Assembly (NCBI GenBank): GCA_044371545.1
Contig: JBILTM010000027.1
Coordinates: forward strand, 1 to 34,710
Direction: 5' to 3'
Source: UBA4615 sp044371545
GTDB lineage: Bacteria; Pseudomonadota; Gammaproteobacteria; Burkholderiales; Burkholderiaceae_E
Length of the DNA: 34,710 bases
Part shown: positions 23,770-31,419 of the stretch, one piece after another
Position numbering within the stretch: position 1 is the first letter of the stretch
Layout of the letters: every line of letters starts with the position of its first letter
Translations under genes and position numbers: made by a program
Notes under the pieces: model-generated
The model's input: the letters and a program-made list of their open reading frames with translations, nothing else
Database searches by the model: none
What the model was told of the DNA's origin: nothing

Positions 23770-24963
23770 TCAGGGCTTGGGCATGGGGCCCACCCGCACC
23801 CACTGCCGGCCCTTCACCTGGTACAGCACCGATTCGCGCGAGCTGAAGTGCTGCTCGGCGCTGAAGCCGTGCGGCGGTCCGCCGAACGCGTCGGGGAAGT
23901 TCCTGATGCCCTCGAGCGCCGACACCAGCGACTTCGTCGTGAGGTTCGGGCCGGCCTTGCGCAGGGCCTCGAGCGTCAGCTCCATCGCCATGTACCCGAG
24001 GCCGACCTGGATCGTCGGCTCCGTGTTGTACCGCTCGCGGTAGGTCTTCATGAAGGCCGCCGCCTGCGGAGTCACCGTCTTCTCGTTGGGCACGTCGAAC
24101 AGGCCGACCGTGTAGTAGCCCTCGGTCGCGCCGCCCTCGGCCCCGGAGATCGCCAGGTCGTAGCTCGCCGCGGTGCCGACGAAGTCGACGTCGTTCCAGC
24201 CGATCTTGCGCGCGGTCGTGTACGCGATGATCGTGTCGCGGACGATCGAGCCCATCGTGACGAGGTCGCACTTCGCCTCACGCAGCCGGTTGATCGCAAC
24301 CGTGAAGTCGGTGTCGGTCGGACGATGCGAGCTCGATGCGGCGAGCTCCAGTCCCATCAGCCGCACCTGTGCCAGCGCGCCGCCGTGGATCTCGCGGCCG
24401 AAGTCGGTGTCCTGGTACATCGAGCAGATCCGCTTCTTGCCGCGTGTCTCGACGAACCACTTGACCGCACCTCGGATCTGGTCGGGGTAGGACGCGTACA
24501 GCACGAACTTCAGCGGATGCAGGGGCTCGGCCATGGCCCGCGCCCAGCTCACCGGGAACAGGTTCGGCACCCCGGACTTGAGCTGTGCGGGTAGCGCCGC
24601 GTTGTTCATCGGCGTGCCGGCCGCGCCGATGATCGCGAAGACCTTGTCCGAGTTGATCAGCTTGTTGGCCGCCTGCACCGCGCGGGGCACCTGGTACCCG
24701 TTGTCCTCGATCACCAGCCGCAGCTTGCGGCCATGGATGCCGCCGGCGGCGTTGATCTGCTCCACCCGCAGGCGGGCCACGTTGGACACCGGCACGCCGA
24801 AGCTGGCCGCCACGCCCGACAGGTCCGTGTGCATGCCCAGCACGATCTCGTTCTTGGTCACGCCCTGGGTGTTCCAGACGACGTCCTGCTGTTGCGCGGT
24901 GACCGCCGCGGGGACTGCCGCCAGCGAGGCGGCCAGCAGCAGGGGGATGCGAAGTGCGTTCAT
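23770..24963 (-). CDS. livK: Liv-type ABC transporter substrate-binding protein
   Basis: The 397-residue protein has an N-terminal Sec signal (MNALRIPLLLAASLAAVPAA, cleaved near VTA-QQ). The type I periplasmic binding fold of the branched-chain amino-acid family follows: EIVLGMHTDLSG, INAAGGIHGRKLRLVIEDN, FAIIGAAGTPMNNA and GLGYMAMELTLEALRKAG. It starts at ATG 24963 after AGAGGA. In this genome context it sits after an acyl-CoA synthetase and carries no sign of being tuned to leucine. Many such proteins bind aromatic or aliphatic acids. The ligand is therefore likely the same acid that the ligase activates, which is inference. It is cotranscribed with livHMGF, the ligase and an SDR. Confidence 0.9.
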   Translation of the reverse strand: MNALRIPLLLAASLAAVPAAVTAQQQDVVWNTQGVTKNEIVLGMHTDLSGVAASFGVPVSNVARLRVEQINAAGGIHGRKLRLVIEDNGYQVPRAVQAANKLINSDKVFAIIGAAGTPMNNAALPAQLKSGVPNLFPVSWARAMAEPLHPLKFVLYASYPDQIRGAVKWFVETRGKKRICSMYQDTDFGREIHGGALAQVRLMGLELAASSSHRPTDTDFTVAINRLREAKCDLVTMGSIVRDTIIAYTTARKIGWNDVDFVGTAASYDLAISGAEGGATEGYYTVGLFDVPNEKTVTPQAAAFMKTYRERYNTEPTIQVGLGYMAMELTLEALRKAGPNLTTKSLVSALEGIRNFPDAFGGPPHGFSAEQHFSSRESVLYQVKGRQWVRVGPMPKP

Positions 24964-25017
24964 GCGTTGTCCTCTTCCTCGTCTCGATGTTGGCGCGGTG
25001 TGCGCCGTGGGGGCGGT

Positions 25018-26886
25018 TCAGTCGCGGTACATGTCGTCGATCAGGGCCTTGTACTTCTGGTTCACGTGCTTGCGCTTGAGCTTCATCGTCGGGGTCAGTT
25101 CCTCGTCGTCGGCGGTCAGCATCACGTCGATCAGCCGGAACGCCTTGATCGTCTCGACCCGGGCGACCGTTCGGTTGACCTTCTCGATCTCGCCCCAGAT
25201 CAGGTCCTTGACCTCCTGAGCGGCGCACAGCGATGCGTAGTGCGTGAACGGCACGTTGCGGTCCTGCGCGTACTTGACCACGTTCTCGTGATCGATCATC
25301 ACCAGGCAGGTCAGGTATTTCCGCCGGTCGCCGATCACCACCGCGTCGGAGATGTACGGCGAGAACTTGAGCTGGTTCTCGATCTCCGAGGGCGTGACGT
25401 TCTTGCCCCCCGCGGTGATGATGATGTCCTTGAGCCGATCGGTGATCCGGACGTACCCGTCGCCGTCGATCGAGCCGACGTCCCCGGTGTGTAGCCACCC
25501 GTCCGCATCGACCGTCTCGGCGGTCTTCTCGGGGTTGTTCAGGTAGCCCTTGAAGACGTGGGGCCCCCGGATCAGGATCTCGCCCTGCTCCGAGATCCTG
25601 ACCTCGGTGTCGGGCATCGCGACGCCGACGCTGCCCAGCTTCTTGCGCGCCGGCATCACCGTCGCCAGGCCGCAGCATTCGGTCTGCCCGTAGATCTCCC
25701 GCATCTCGAGCCCGAGCGCGAGGTACCAGCGGATCAGCTCCGGCGACACGGGCGCCGCGCCCGTGCCCATGATCCGGGTGCGATCCAGTCCGAGCCATAT
25801 CTTGATGTTGCGAAGCACCGCGCGGTCCACCACCCGGAAGGCGAGCGCCAGCGGCGCCGGCACCGGGCTGCCGGCGAGCTTGAGATCGGCGACCCGGTAG
25901 CCGATCTTCAGCGCGGTCCGGTAGGCGATGCGGCCGATCCAGATCGCCTCCGACATCCGGATCGAGATCTCCGAGTAGAACTTCTCCCAGATCCGGGGCA
26001 CCGCGAAGAAGAACGTCGGCGCGACCTCGCGGATGTTCTCCGGCACCGTGTCGGGCCGCTCGGCGAAGTTGATCGTCGCCCCGGTCTTGAGCGAGTACAT
26101 CACCGCGAACTTGCGTTCGGCCACATGGCACAGCGGCAGGAAGGACAGCAGCTGGTCGGCCTGCGAGAGCGGCGCGAAGGTCTCGCTCTTGGAGACCTGG
26201 AAGATGATGTTCGAGTGCGACATCATCGCGCCCTTGGGCGGGCCGGTGGTCCCCGACGTATAGATCAGCACCGACGTGTCCTCGGGACGCGCCATCGCGA
26301 CCTCCGCCTCCCACAGCGCGTGGTCGCCTTCGCCCATCTCGAGCAGGCTCTCGAAGGGCATCACTTGCGGGTCGGAGAAGTCGGCCAGCCCCTCCATGTC
26401 GTAGACGATGATCTTCTCGAGCGTCGGGCAGTTGCGGCGCACCTCGAGGATCTTGTCGAGCTGTTCCTCGTCCTCGACGAAGAGGAAGCGGGTGCGGCTG
26501 TCGCGCACCAGGTACTCGACCTGGCGCGGGGAGTCCGTCGTGTAGACGCCGTTGGTGATGCCGCCCATCCCTAGGACGCCCATGTCGGTGAAGATCCACT
26601 CCGGCACGTTCTCCGACAGCACCGACACGACGTCGCCGCGCTGCATGCCCAGCCGTCTGAGGGCGACACCCACCCGGCGCGCGCGATCGCCGTATTGGGC
26701 CCAGGTGACCGAGCGCCAGATGCCGAAGTCCTTCTCCCGCATCGCGATCGAGTCGCCACGCTCGCCGACCTTCTTCCAGAAGAGCGCCGGCACCGTGGTG
26801 CAGCCGTCGACGTCGTAGACCCGCCGCGGGGGTGCGGCGGGGGTCGGCGCGGCCGGGTGGGCCGCACGGTCGGGGGTCATCGCCAT
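25018..26886 (-). CDS. Long-chain-type acyl-CoA synthetase (AMP-forming)
   Basis: This 622-residue ligase activates a carboxylic acid to its CoA thioester through an acyl-AMP. The phosphate-binding motif YTSGTTGPPKGAMMSH is at 209-224, the YGQTECCG motif around residue 400, WLHTGDVG and then ITDRLKDIIITAGGKNVTPS in the hinge, with the FAA1-type insertions that make it longer than acetyl-CoA synthetases. It lies between the ABC ATPase gene livF (10-base overlap) and the binding-protein gene, so uptake and activation are coupled in one transcript. The start at ATG 26886 is chosen because it lies before the Ala/Pro-rich leader; ATG 26880 is an alternative that overlaps the livF stop as ATGA. The natural acid is not known. 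Confidence 0.92.
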   Translation of the reverse strand: MAMTPDRAAHPAAPTPAAPPRRVYDVDGCTTVPALFWKKVGERGDSIAMREKDFGIWRSVTWAQYGDRARRVGVALRRLGMQRGDVVSVLSENVPEWIFTDMGVLGMGGITNGVYTTDSPRQVEYLVRDSRTRFLFVEDEEQLDKILEVRRNCPTLEKIIVYDMEGLADFSDPQVMPFESLLEMGEGDHALWEAEVAMARPEDTSVLIYTSGTTGPPKGAMMSHSNIIFQVSKSETFAPLSQADQLLSFLPLCHVAERKFAVMYSLKTGATINFAERPDTVPENIREVAPTFFFAVPRIWEKFYSEISIRMSEAIWIGRIAYRTALKIGYRVADLKLAGSPVPAPLALAFRVVDRAVLRNIKIWLGLDRTRIMGTGAAPVSPELIRWYLALGLEMREIYGQTECCGLATVMPARKKLGSVGVAMPDTEVRISEQGEILIRGPHVFKGYLNNPEKTAETVDADGWLHTGDVGSIDGDGYVRITDRLKDIIITAGGKNVTPSEIENQLKFSPYISDAVVIGDRRKYLTCLVMIDHENVVKYAQDRNVPFTHYASLCAAQEVKDLIWGEIEKVNRTVARVETIKAFRLIDVMLTADDEELTPTMKLKRKHVNQKYKALIDDMYRD

Positions 26887-27677
26887 GTCTTGCGCCGTTT
26901 CCAGCGCCGCGTCCCACGCACGCCGCTGTCCTTCAGTCCGAGGTAGAACTCCTTGACGTCTTCCTTCTGCATCAGCGCCTCGGTCGTGTCGGACATCACG
27001 ATCCGGCCCATCTCGAGCACGTGCCCGATCCGCGCGGACTTGAGCGCGATGCTCGCGTTCTGCTCGACCACCAGCAGCGTGACGCCCCGTTCGGCATTGA
27101 TCCGGGTGAGGATCGAGAAGATCTCGCCGACCAGCCTGGGCGAGAGCCCGAGCGAGGGCTCGTCGAGCAGCATCATCCGGGGCCGGGCCATCAGCGCGCG
27201 TCCGATCGCCAGCATCTGCTGCTCACCGCCGGACAGGCTCATCGCTGCCCGCCGAGACGCCTTTCGCAGCGAGGGGAAATACTCGAACACCTGTTCGATG
27301 TCCGCGGCCACGCCGTCCGGATCGCGCCGGGTGTAGGCGCCCATCTTCAGGTTGTCCAGCACCGACAGGAACGGAAAGACCTCGCGGCCCTCGGGCACGA
27401 GGCTGATGCCCATCCGGGCGACCGCGTCGGGGTTGCGGTTGTGGATCGGCGTGCCCTCGAAGTGCACGGTGCCCTTCTGCAGGTCGACCAGGCCTGTGAT
27501 CGTCTTCAGGATCGTGCTCTTGCCCGCGCCGTTGGCACCCAGGATCGTCACGAACTCGCCACGCGGCACCGTGAAGCTCACGCCGCGGATCGCCAGGATC
27601 GGACCGTAGTAGGTCTCGATGTTGGCGACCGACAGCATCGGCCTGGAGGTGTCGCCGTCAGCTGCCGAGGTAGGCAC
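26877..27677 (-). CDS. livF: Liv-type ABC transporter ATPase (LivF)
   Basis: This 266-residue ABC ATPase has Walker A GANGAGKST, the Q-loop region with LVPEGREVFPFLSV, the signature LSGGEQQMLAIGRALM and Walker B MMLLDEPSLGLSP, then the switch His region replaced by VEQNAS as is usual for LivF. It powers import by the LivHM channel together with LivG. The GTG at 27677 follows a strong GGAGGTGG and overlaps the livG end by 20 bases; MLSVANIE at 27638 is a possible shorter start but has no ribosome-binding site. The basic tail (RRWKRRKTWR) is longer than in typical LivF. It overlaps the acyl-CoA synthetase start, showing a tight operon. Confidence 0.93.
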   Translation of the reverse strand: MPTSAADGDTSRPMLSVANIETYYGPILAIRGVSFTVPRGEFVTILGANGAGKSTILKTITGLVDLQKGTVHFEGTPIHNRNPDAVARMGISLVPEGREVFPFLSVLDNLKMGAYTRRDPDGVAADIEQVFEYFPSLRKASRRAAMSLSGGEQQMLAIGRALMARPRMMLLDEPSLGLSPRLVGEIFSILTRINAERGVTLLVVEQNASIALKSARIGHVLEMGRIVMSDTTEALMQKEDVKEFYLGLKDSGVRGTRRWKRRKTWR

Positions 27678-28416
27678 GGACCACCTCCGGATCGTTGAGG
27701 ACCTCGGACGGCGTCCCCAGCGCGAGCATCCGCCCGGTATTGATCGCGAGAACCCGGTCGGAGACGTCGCTGACCAGTCGCATGTCGTGCTCGACCAGCA
27801 GCACGGTGATCCCGCGCAGGTTGCGGATGTCGTGGATCCAGAAGGCCAGATCCTCGGTCTCCTCCGGGTTGAGCCCCGATGACGGCTCGTCCAGCAGGAT
27901 CAGACTCGGCTCCATGCACAGCGCGCGGGCGATCTCGGCGATCTTGCGCACCCCGTAGGGCAGGTCGCGGATCGGCTTGTCGCGGTAGCGCTGCAGATCG
28001 AGGAAATCGATGACCTCCTCGACCTTGTCCCGGTGCTCGAGCTCGGCCCGGCGCACCCGGGAGGTGAACACCCCGTCCGCGAACAGCGAGGTGTCGGTGT
28101 GGACGTGCCGCCCGACCAGCAGGTTGCGCAGCAGCGTGGCGTTCTCGAACAACTCGATGTTCTGGAAGGTACGGGCGATGCCGAGGCGCGCGATCCGGTG
28201 CGGCCGAAGCGCGGTGATCTCCTGGTCCTTGAAGAGGAGACTGCCTTCGGTCGGCGTGTAGATCCGGCTGATCAGGTTGAAGATCGTCGTCTTGCCGGCG
28301 CCGTTCGGACCGATCAGCGAGAAGATCTCTCGATCGCCGATCTCGAACGTCACGCCGTCGACGACCTTGTTGCCGCCGAAGCTCATCCCAAGGCCCTTGG
28401 CTGCGAAGAAGGTCAC
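27658..28416 (-). CDS. livG: Liv-type ABC transporter ATPase (LivG)
   Basis: The 252-residue ATPase has Walker A GPNGAGKTT, RTFQNIELFENATLLRNLLV, the signature LPYGVRKIAEIARAL (LPYG in place of LSGG, typical of LivG) and Walker B LILLDEPSSGLNPEE, followed by the switch segment VEHDMRLV. It acts as partner of LivF on the cytoplasmic face of the LivHM pore. It starts at GTG 28416, which overlaps the livM stop as GTGA, so translation is coupled. The frame is open for hundreds of codons upstream through livM and livH, but those upstream codons are shadow, not a fusion. The likely substrate is that of the whole transporter and is unknown. Confidence 0.93.
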   Translation of the reverse strand: MTFFAAKGLGMSFGGNKVVDGVTFEIGDREIFSLIGPNGAGKTTIFNLISRIYTPTEGSLLFKDQEITALRPHRIARLGIARTFQNIELFENATLLRNLLVGRHVHTDTSLFADGVFTSRVRRAELEHRDKVEEVIDFLDLQRYRDKPIRDLPYGVRKIAEIARALCMEPSLILLDEPSSGLNPEETEDLAFWIHDIRNLRGITVLLVEHDMRLVSDVSDRVLAINTGRMLALGTPSEVLNDPEVVRAYLGS

Positions 28417-29489
28417 CGCAGGCGCTCCGTCTTCATGTAGGCCTTCTGACGCACGAAGGTCGCCCGCTTGTACATCGGGAAGATCGAGAAGAAGTACTTG
28501 ATCTTCTGCCAGCGTCCGCTGATCCCCGTGGGCTCGTACAGCACGAACAGCGCGAGCAGCAGCCCGTACAGCCCGACCTCCAGCGACGGCTGGTTGGCGA
28601 GCCGATCGGGCAGCCAGTCGCGGGCGAACGAGAGGCCGGTGGGCAGCAGCACGATGAACAGCGCCCCGAACACCACGCCGTGCATCGACCCGAGCCCGCC
28701 GACCAGCACCAGCATCAGCAGCTGGATCGACAGCATCGGGTGGAACGCCTCGGGGGTCAGGAAGCCGACCTTGTGGCCGAACAGCGCCCCCATGATCCCG
28801 CAGCAGAACGCGCTGATGCCGAAGGCGGCGACCTTCGCCTGCGCGACCGGGATGCCCATGCTCTGCGCGGCGATCTCGCTGTCGCGAACCGCGATCCAGG
28901 CGCGCCCGGTCGGGGCGCGCAGCAGGTTCACCGCGAACGCGAACAGCGCCACCGTGATCGCCAGGCACAGGTAGTAGAAGGCGATCGGCCCTTCGAAGGA
29001 GATGCCGAAGGCCGTCGGTGGCGGCATCGCGTAGCCGCTGAAGCCCCCCGTGACCGACTCCCAGCGCACGAACACCTGCTCGATGATTGCGGCCATCGAC
29101 AGCGAGGCGATCGCCAGGTAGATGCCATGCATCCGCAGCGCAGGCACCCCGACGGCCAGCCCCACCGCAGCCGCGAGCAGCCCCGCGGCCGGCAGCGACA
29201 CCACCATCGGCATCCCGATCTTCAGCAGGAACCCTTGGGTGTAGGCCCCGATCCCCACGAACGCGGCGTGGCCGAGCGAGACCTGACCGGTGTAGCCGAC
29301 CAGAAGCATCATGCCGATGCCGCCGATCACCCAGATCAGCACCAGCGACGCCTCGCCCAGCAGGTAGGTGGACAGACCGAGCGGCGCGGCGAGCAGGGCG
29401 ATCGCCAGCAGCCCGTACCAGAACGCGACGCTGCGGTCCTCGAACCAGCGGATGTCCGTCAGATAGTCGGTCTTGAACAGGATCCGCAT
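28413..29489 (-). CDS. livM: Liv-type ABC transporter permease (LivM)
   Basis: This 358-residue inner-membrane protein has about nine to ten hydrophobic segments. It carries the LivM signatures GYTGQVSLGHAAFVGIGAYT near residue 65, LRMHGIYLAIASLSMA, the cytoplasmic coupling loop GRAWIAVRDSEIAAQSMGIP that contacts the ATPase, and VGGLGSMHG. It forms the transport pore with LivH. The ATG at 29489 lies 3 bases after the livH stop. The C-terminus (about residues 330-358) is hydrophilic and basic, longer than in some LivM proteins. I see no feature that gives the substrate. Confidence 0.93.
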   Translation of the reverse strand: MRILFKTDYLTDIRWFEDRSVAFWYGLLAIALLAAPLGLSTYLLGEASLVLIWVIGGIGMMLLVGYTGQVSLGHAAFVGIGAYTQGFLLKIGMPMVVSLPAAGLLAAAVGLAVGVPALRMHGIYLAIASLSMAAIIEQVFVRWESVTGGFSGYAMPPPTAFGISFEGPIAFYYLCLAITVALFAFAVNLLRAPTGRAWIAVRDSEIAAQSMGIPVAQAKVAAFGISAFCCGIMGALFGHKVGFLTPEAFHPMLSIQLLMLVLVGGLGSMHGVVFGALFIVLLPTGLSFARDWLPDRLANQPSLEVGLYGLLLALFVLYEPTGISGRWQKIKYFFSIFPMYKRATFVRQKAYMKTERLR

Positions 29490-29492
29490 CGC

Positions 29493-30365
29493 TCAGACCT
29501 TCTTGCGGCCGACCGCGCCGAACAGGCCCTGCGGGCGGAAGACCAGCACCGTGAGCAGGATCACGTGCGGCACCACGTCGCGCAGCGTCTCCTCGACCAG
29601 GGCCGCCGCGCCGAGCTCGGCGATGCCGACGATCGCGCCGCCGACCAGCGCGCCCGGAATCGAGCCGAAGCCGCCGAGCACCGCCGCGGCCAGGGCACGC
29701 AGCGCGATGCTGCCCATGTTGGGGTCGACGAGACTGACCGGGGCGATCAGCACGCCCGCGATCGTCGAGACCGCGGCGGCCAGCGCCCAGACCGCCGACA
29801 GCAGCGTCTTGACCGGCATGCCCATCACGTAGGCGGCCAACTGGTTCTGCGAGGCCGCTTGCATCGCGACCCCGGCCCGGGTGTAGGTGAAGAACGCATA
29901 CAGCAGTGCGCACAGCAGCACCGTGCCGCCGATGATCGACAGGTAGGTCGTCGAAACCGGGACGCCGCCGAGCGAGATCATCCCGCCGCTGAATGGCGAG
30001 GCCATCGTGCGGGTGTCGGGTCCGAAACCCATCGTCACGGCGGTGCGCAGCATCATCCCGATGCCGATCGTCAGCATCACCGTGGCGAACTGGGGCTGGC
30101 CGATCACCCGCCGCACGATCGCCGCGTCGATCATCCAACCGACCGCTGCGGTCAGCAGCACCGCGCACACCAGACCGGCCCAGAAACCCAGCCCCAGCGT
30201 CATGCTGAACCCCAGGGCGAAGAACGCCCCCAGCATCAGCATGTCGCCCTGGGCGAAGTTGACGACCTCGGCCGCCTTGTAGATCAGCACGAAGCCGAGC
30301 GCGACCAGCCCGTAGACGCAGCCCGTCGCCAGCCCGGCGATCAGGATCTGAAGGGCCTCGGTCAT
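29493..30365 (-). CDS. livH: Liv-type ABC transporter permease (LivH)
   Basis: The 290-residue protein starts with the conserved LivH pattern MTEALQILIAGLATGCVYGL, then FVLIYKAAEVVNFAQGDMLM. Further on are the coupling loop AGVAMQAASQNQLAAYVMGM and the segment AAVLGGFGSIPGALVGG. It has eight or so membrane segments and forms the pore with LivM. The ATG at 30365 fits the family start exactly but has no ribosome-binding site of its own. It overlaps the stop of a short upstream ORF with a very strong site, so it is probably translated by coupling. A longer reading from 30410 (MPERARG) would add 15 residues not seen in the family. It is the first large gene of the operon. Confidence 0.92.
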   Translation of the reverse strand: MTEALQILIAGLATGCVYGLVALGFVLIYKAAEVVNFAQGDMLMLGAFFALGFSMTLGLGFWAGLVCAVLLTAAVGWMIDAAIVRRVIGQPQFATVMLTIGIGMMLRTAVTMGFGPDTRTMASPFSGGMISLGGVPVSTTYLSIIGGTVLLCALLYAFFTYTRAGVAMQAASQNQLAAYVMGMPVKTLLSAVWALAAAVSTIAGVLIAPVSLVDPNMGSIALRALAAAVLGGFGSIPGALVGGAIVGIAELGAAALVEETLRDVVPHVILLTVLVFRPQGLFGAVGRKKV

Positions 30366-30433
30366 GGCCGCGCGCCGCCCGCGATCGCACCCGCGCGCAC
30401 GCTCGGGCATGCCATGGCTGCCTGACGCATCAT
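30362..30433 (-). CDS. Short leader ORF coupled to livH
   Basis: A 23-codon frame begins MMRQAAMACPSVRAGAIAGG and ends with TGA at 30362-30364, overlapping the livH ATG as ATGA. Upstream stands GAGGAGGAG, three bases from the first ATG (30433) and six from the second (30430), the strongest ribosome-binding site in the operon, while livH itself has none. A candidate promoter lies just before it. I read it as a leader whose translation loads ribosomes onto livH. The peptide has no run of one amino acid that would mark attenuation, and it may have no function of its own. Confidence 0.5.
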   Translation of the reverse strand: MMRQAAMACPSVRAGAIAGGARP

Positions 30434-30452
30434 CTCCTCCTCGTTTCGGCTG

Positions 30453-30481
30453 ATCATGACCAACGATGAATCGACCGTCAA
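30453..30481 (-). promoter_or_regulatory. Candidate promoter of the liv operon
   Basis: On the minus strand TTGACG (30481-30476) is followed by 17 bases and CATGAT (30458-30453). The first matches five of six and the second four of six consensus bases. It would start transcription a few bases before the strong ribosome-binding site of the leader ORF. Confidence 0.5.
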
Positions 30482-30537
30482 CATGTATCCGGTGGAGCGC
30501 GCCGATCCGCCGCGGGCGGGCCCTGGCCGCGCGCAGC

Positions 30538-31209
30538 TCAGGCTTGATACAACCCGCGGATCAGGCGCATGTAGGCCTTGATCACCCAGTCGGGCATGAG
30601 TCGGTCGCGATGACCCCGGTGCATGTGACGCATGCTCAGGTAGTGCCGCGCGCCCATCAGCATGTAGACGATCGACTCGAGTTCCCGGCGGCTGAAGGCG
30701 GCGATCTCGCCGCGCGTGCGGGCGCGCTGCAGCGTCCGGGCGTAGCTGCGCGCAACCCGCTCGATGTAGCTGCGGTGCGCGGCGGGCGCGAAGATCTCGG
30801 CCTCGTAGAGAATCCGATAGAACTGCGGCACCTCCCGCACGAACTCGAAGTACGCCCGCAGGCTCGCCTCCTCTCGCGCCGCCTCCGTCGGGGCTCCGTC
30901 GGCAGCCACCCGGATCCGGTCGAACATCGTCCGCGACAGCGTCGGCAGCAGGCGGTCGAACAGGTCCTCGCGCGACTCGAAGTAGTTGTAGAACGTGCCC
31001 TGTGCGACGCCCGCCCGTCGCGTGATCGCGGTGACCGACGCGCCGGCGTACCCCGAATCGCCGATCACGTGCACCGCCGCCTCGACCAGCGCGGCGCGGG
31101 TGCGCTCGCGCTGTTGCGCGCGGGTCAGTCGCTGCGCCTGCGCGGTGCCGTTGCGTGCACGGGGTGTTCGGGCGCCGCGAGTGGCGACGACAGGAGACGG
31201 GTCGTTCAT
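30538..31209 (-). CDS. TetR family transcriptional regulator
   Basis: This 223-residue protein has a TetR helix-turn-helix at about residues 32-80 (QQRERTRAALVEAAVHVIGD, then VTAITRRAGVAQGTFYNYFE). The ligand domain follows, with FVREVPQFYRILYEAEIFAP and a C-terminal region that includes YLSMRHMH. The ATG at 31209 is chosen because the upstream part of the open frame lies over the divergent promoter; ribosome-binding is weak (AGAG), and about 25 basic residues precede the domain. It stands between the liv operon and the Rieske oxygenase and is divergent from the latter. The TGAC-N6-GTCA palindrome at 31342-31355 is its likely operator. The liv promoter lies 57 bases beyond its stop codon and has similar TTGAC sequence, so it may regulate both. 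Confidence 0.9.
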   Translation of the reverse strand: MNDPSPVVATRGARTPRARNGTAQAQRLTRAQQRERTRAALVEAAVHVIGDSGYAGASVTAITRRAGVAQGTFYNYFESREDLFDRLLPTLSRTMFDRIRVAADGAPTEAAREEASLRAYFEFVREVPQFYRILYEAEIFAPAAHRSYIERVARSYARTLQRARTRGEIAAFSRRELESIVYMLMGARHYLSMRHMHRGHRDRLMPDWVIKAYMRLIRGLYQA

Positions 31210-31340
31210 TCGGCGCTCTGAAGTGGCCGTGCCGGCTGGCGGATGCGGGCGCGTGCACAGCGCCGGGGCGGTCGGTCTGAAGGGCCGGTCAATGCTCGAC
31301 GCGCCTGCCGCGCGTGTCAAGGCAGCACGCGGTCGCAAAG

Positions 31341-31369
31341 TTGACTGGACTGTCAGCGAACGCTAGAGT
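31341..31369 (+). promoter_or_regulatory. Promoter with overlapping palindrome upstream of the Rieske gene
   Basis: TTGACT (31341-31346), a 17-base spacer and TAGAGT (31364-31369) make a good sigma70-type promoter 50 bases before the oxygenase start. The inverted repeat TGAC-N6-GTCA (31342-31355) overlaps the -35 box, as expected for a repressor site of the divergent TetR gene. Confidence 0.6.
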
Positions 31370-31419
31370 CGCCCGGGGCCTGGCGCTGATCAGCTCGGAC
31401 GAACGTGGAGGGACGCGAC

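Noticed and set aside
27658..30390. A 910-codon frame on the minus strand that contains livG
   Set aside because: Only the last 252 codons match LivG; the upstream part overlaps livM and livH in another frame and is low-complexity.
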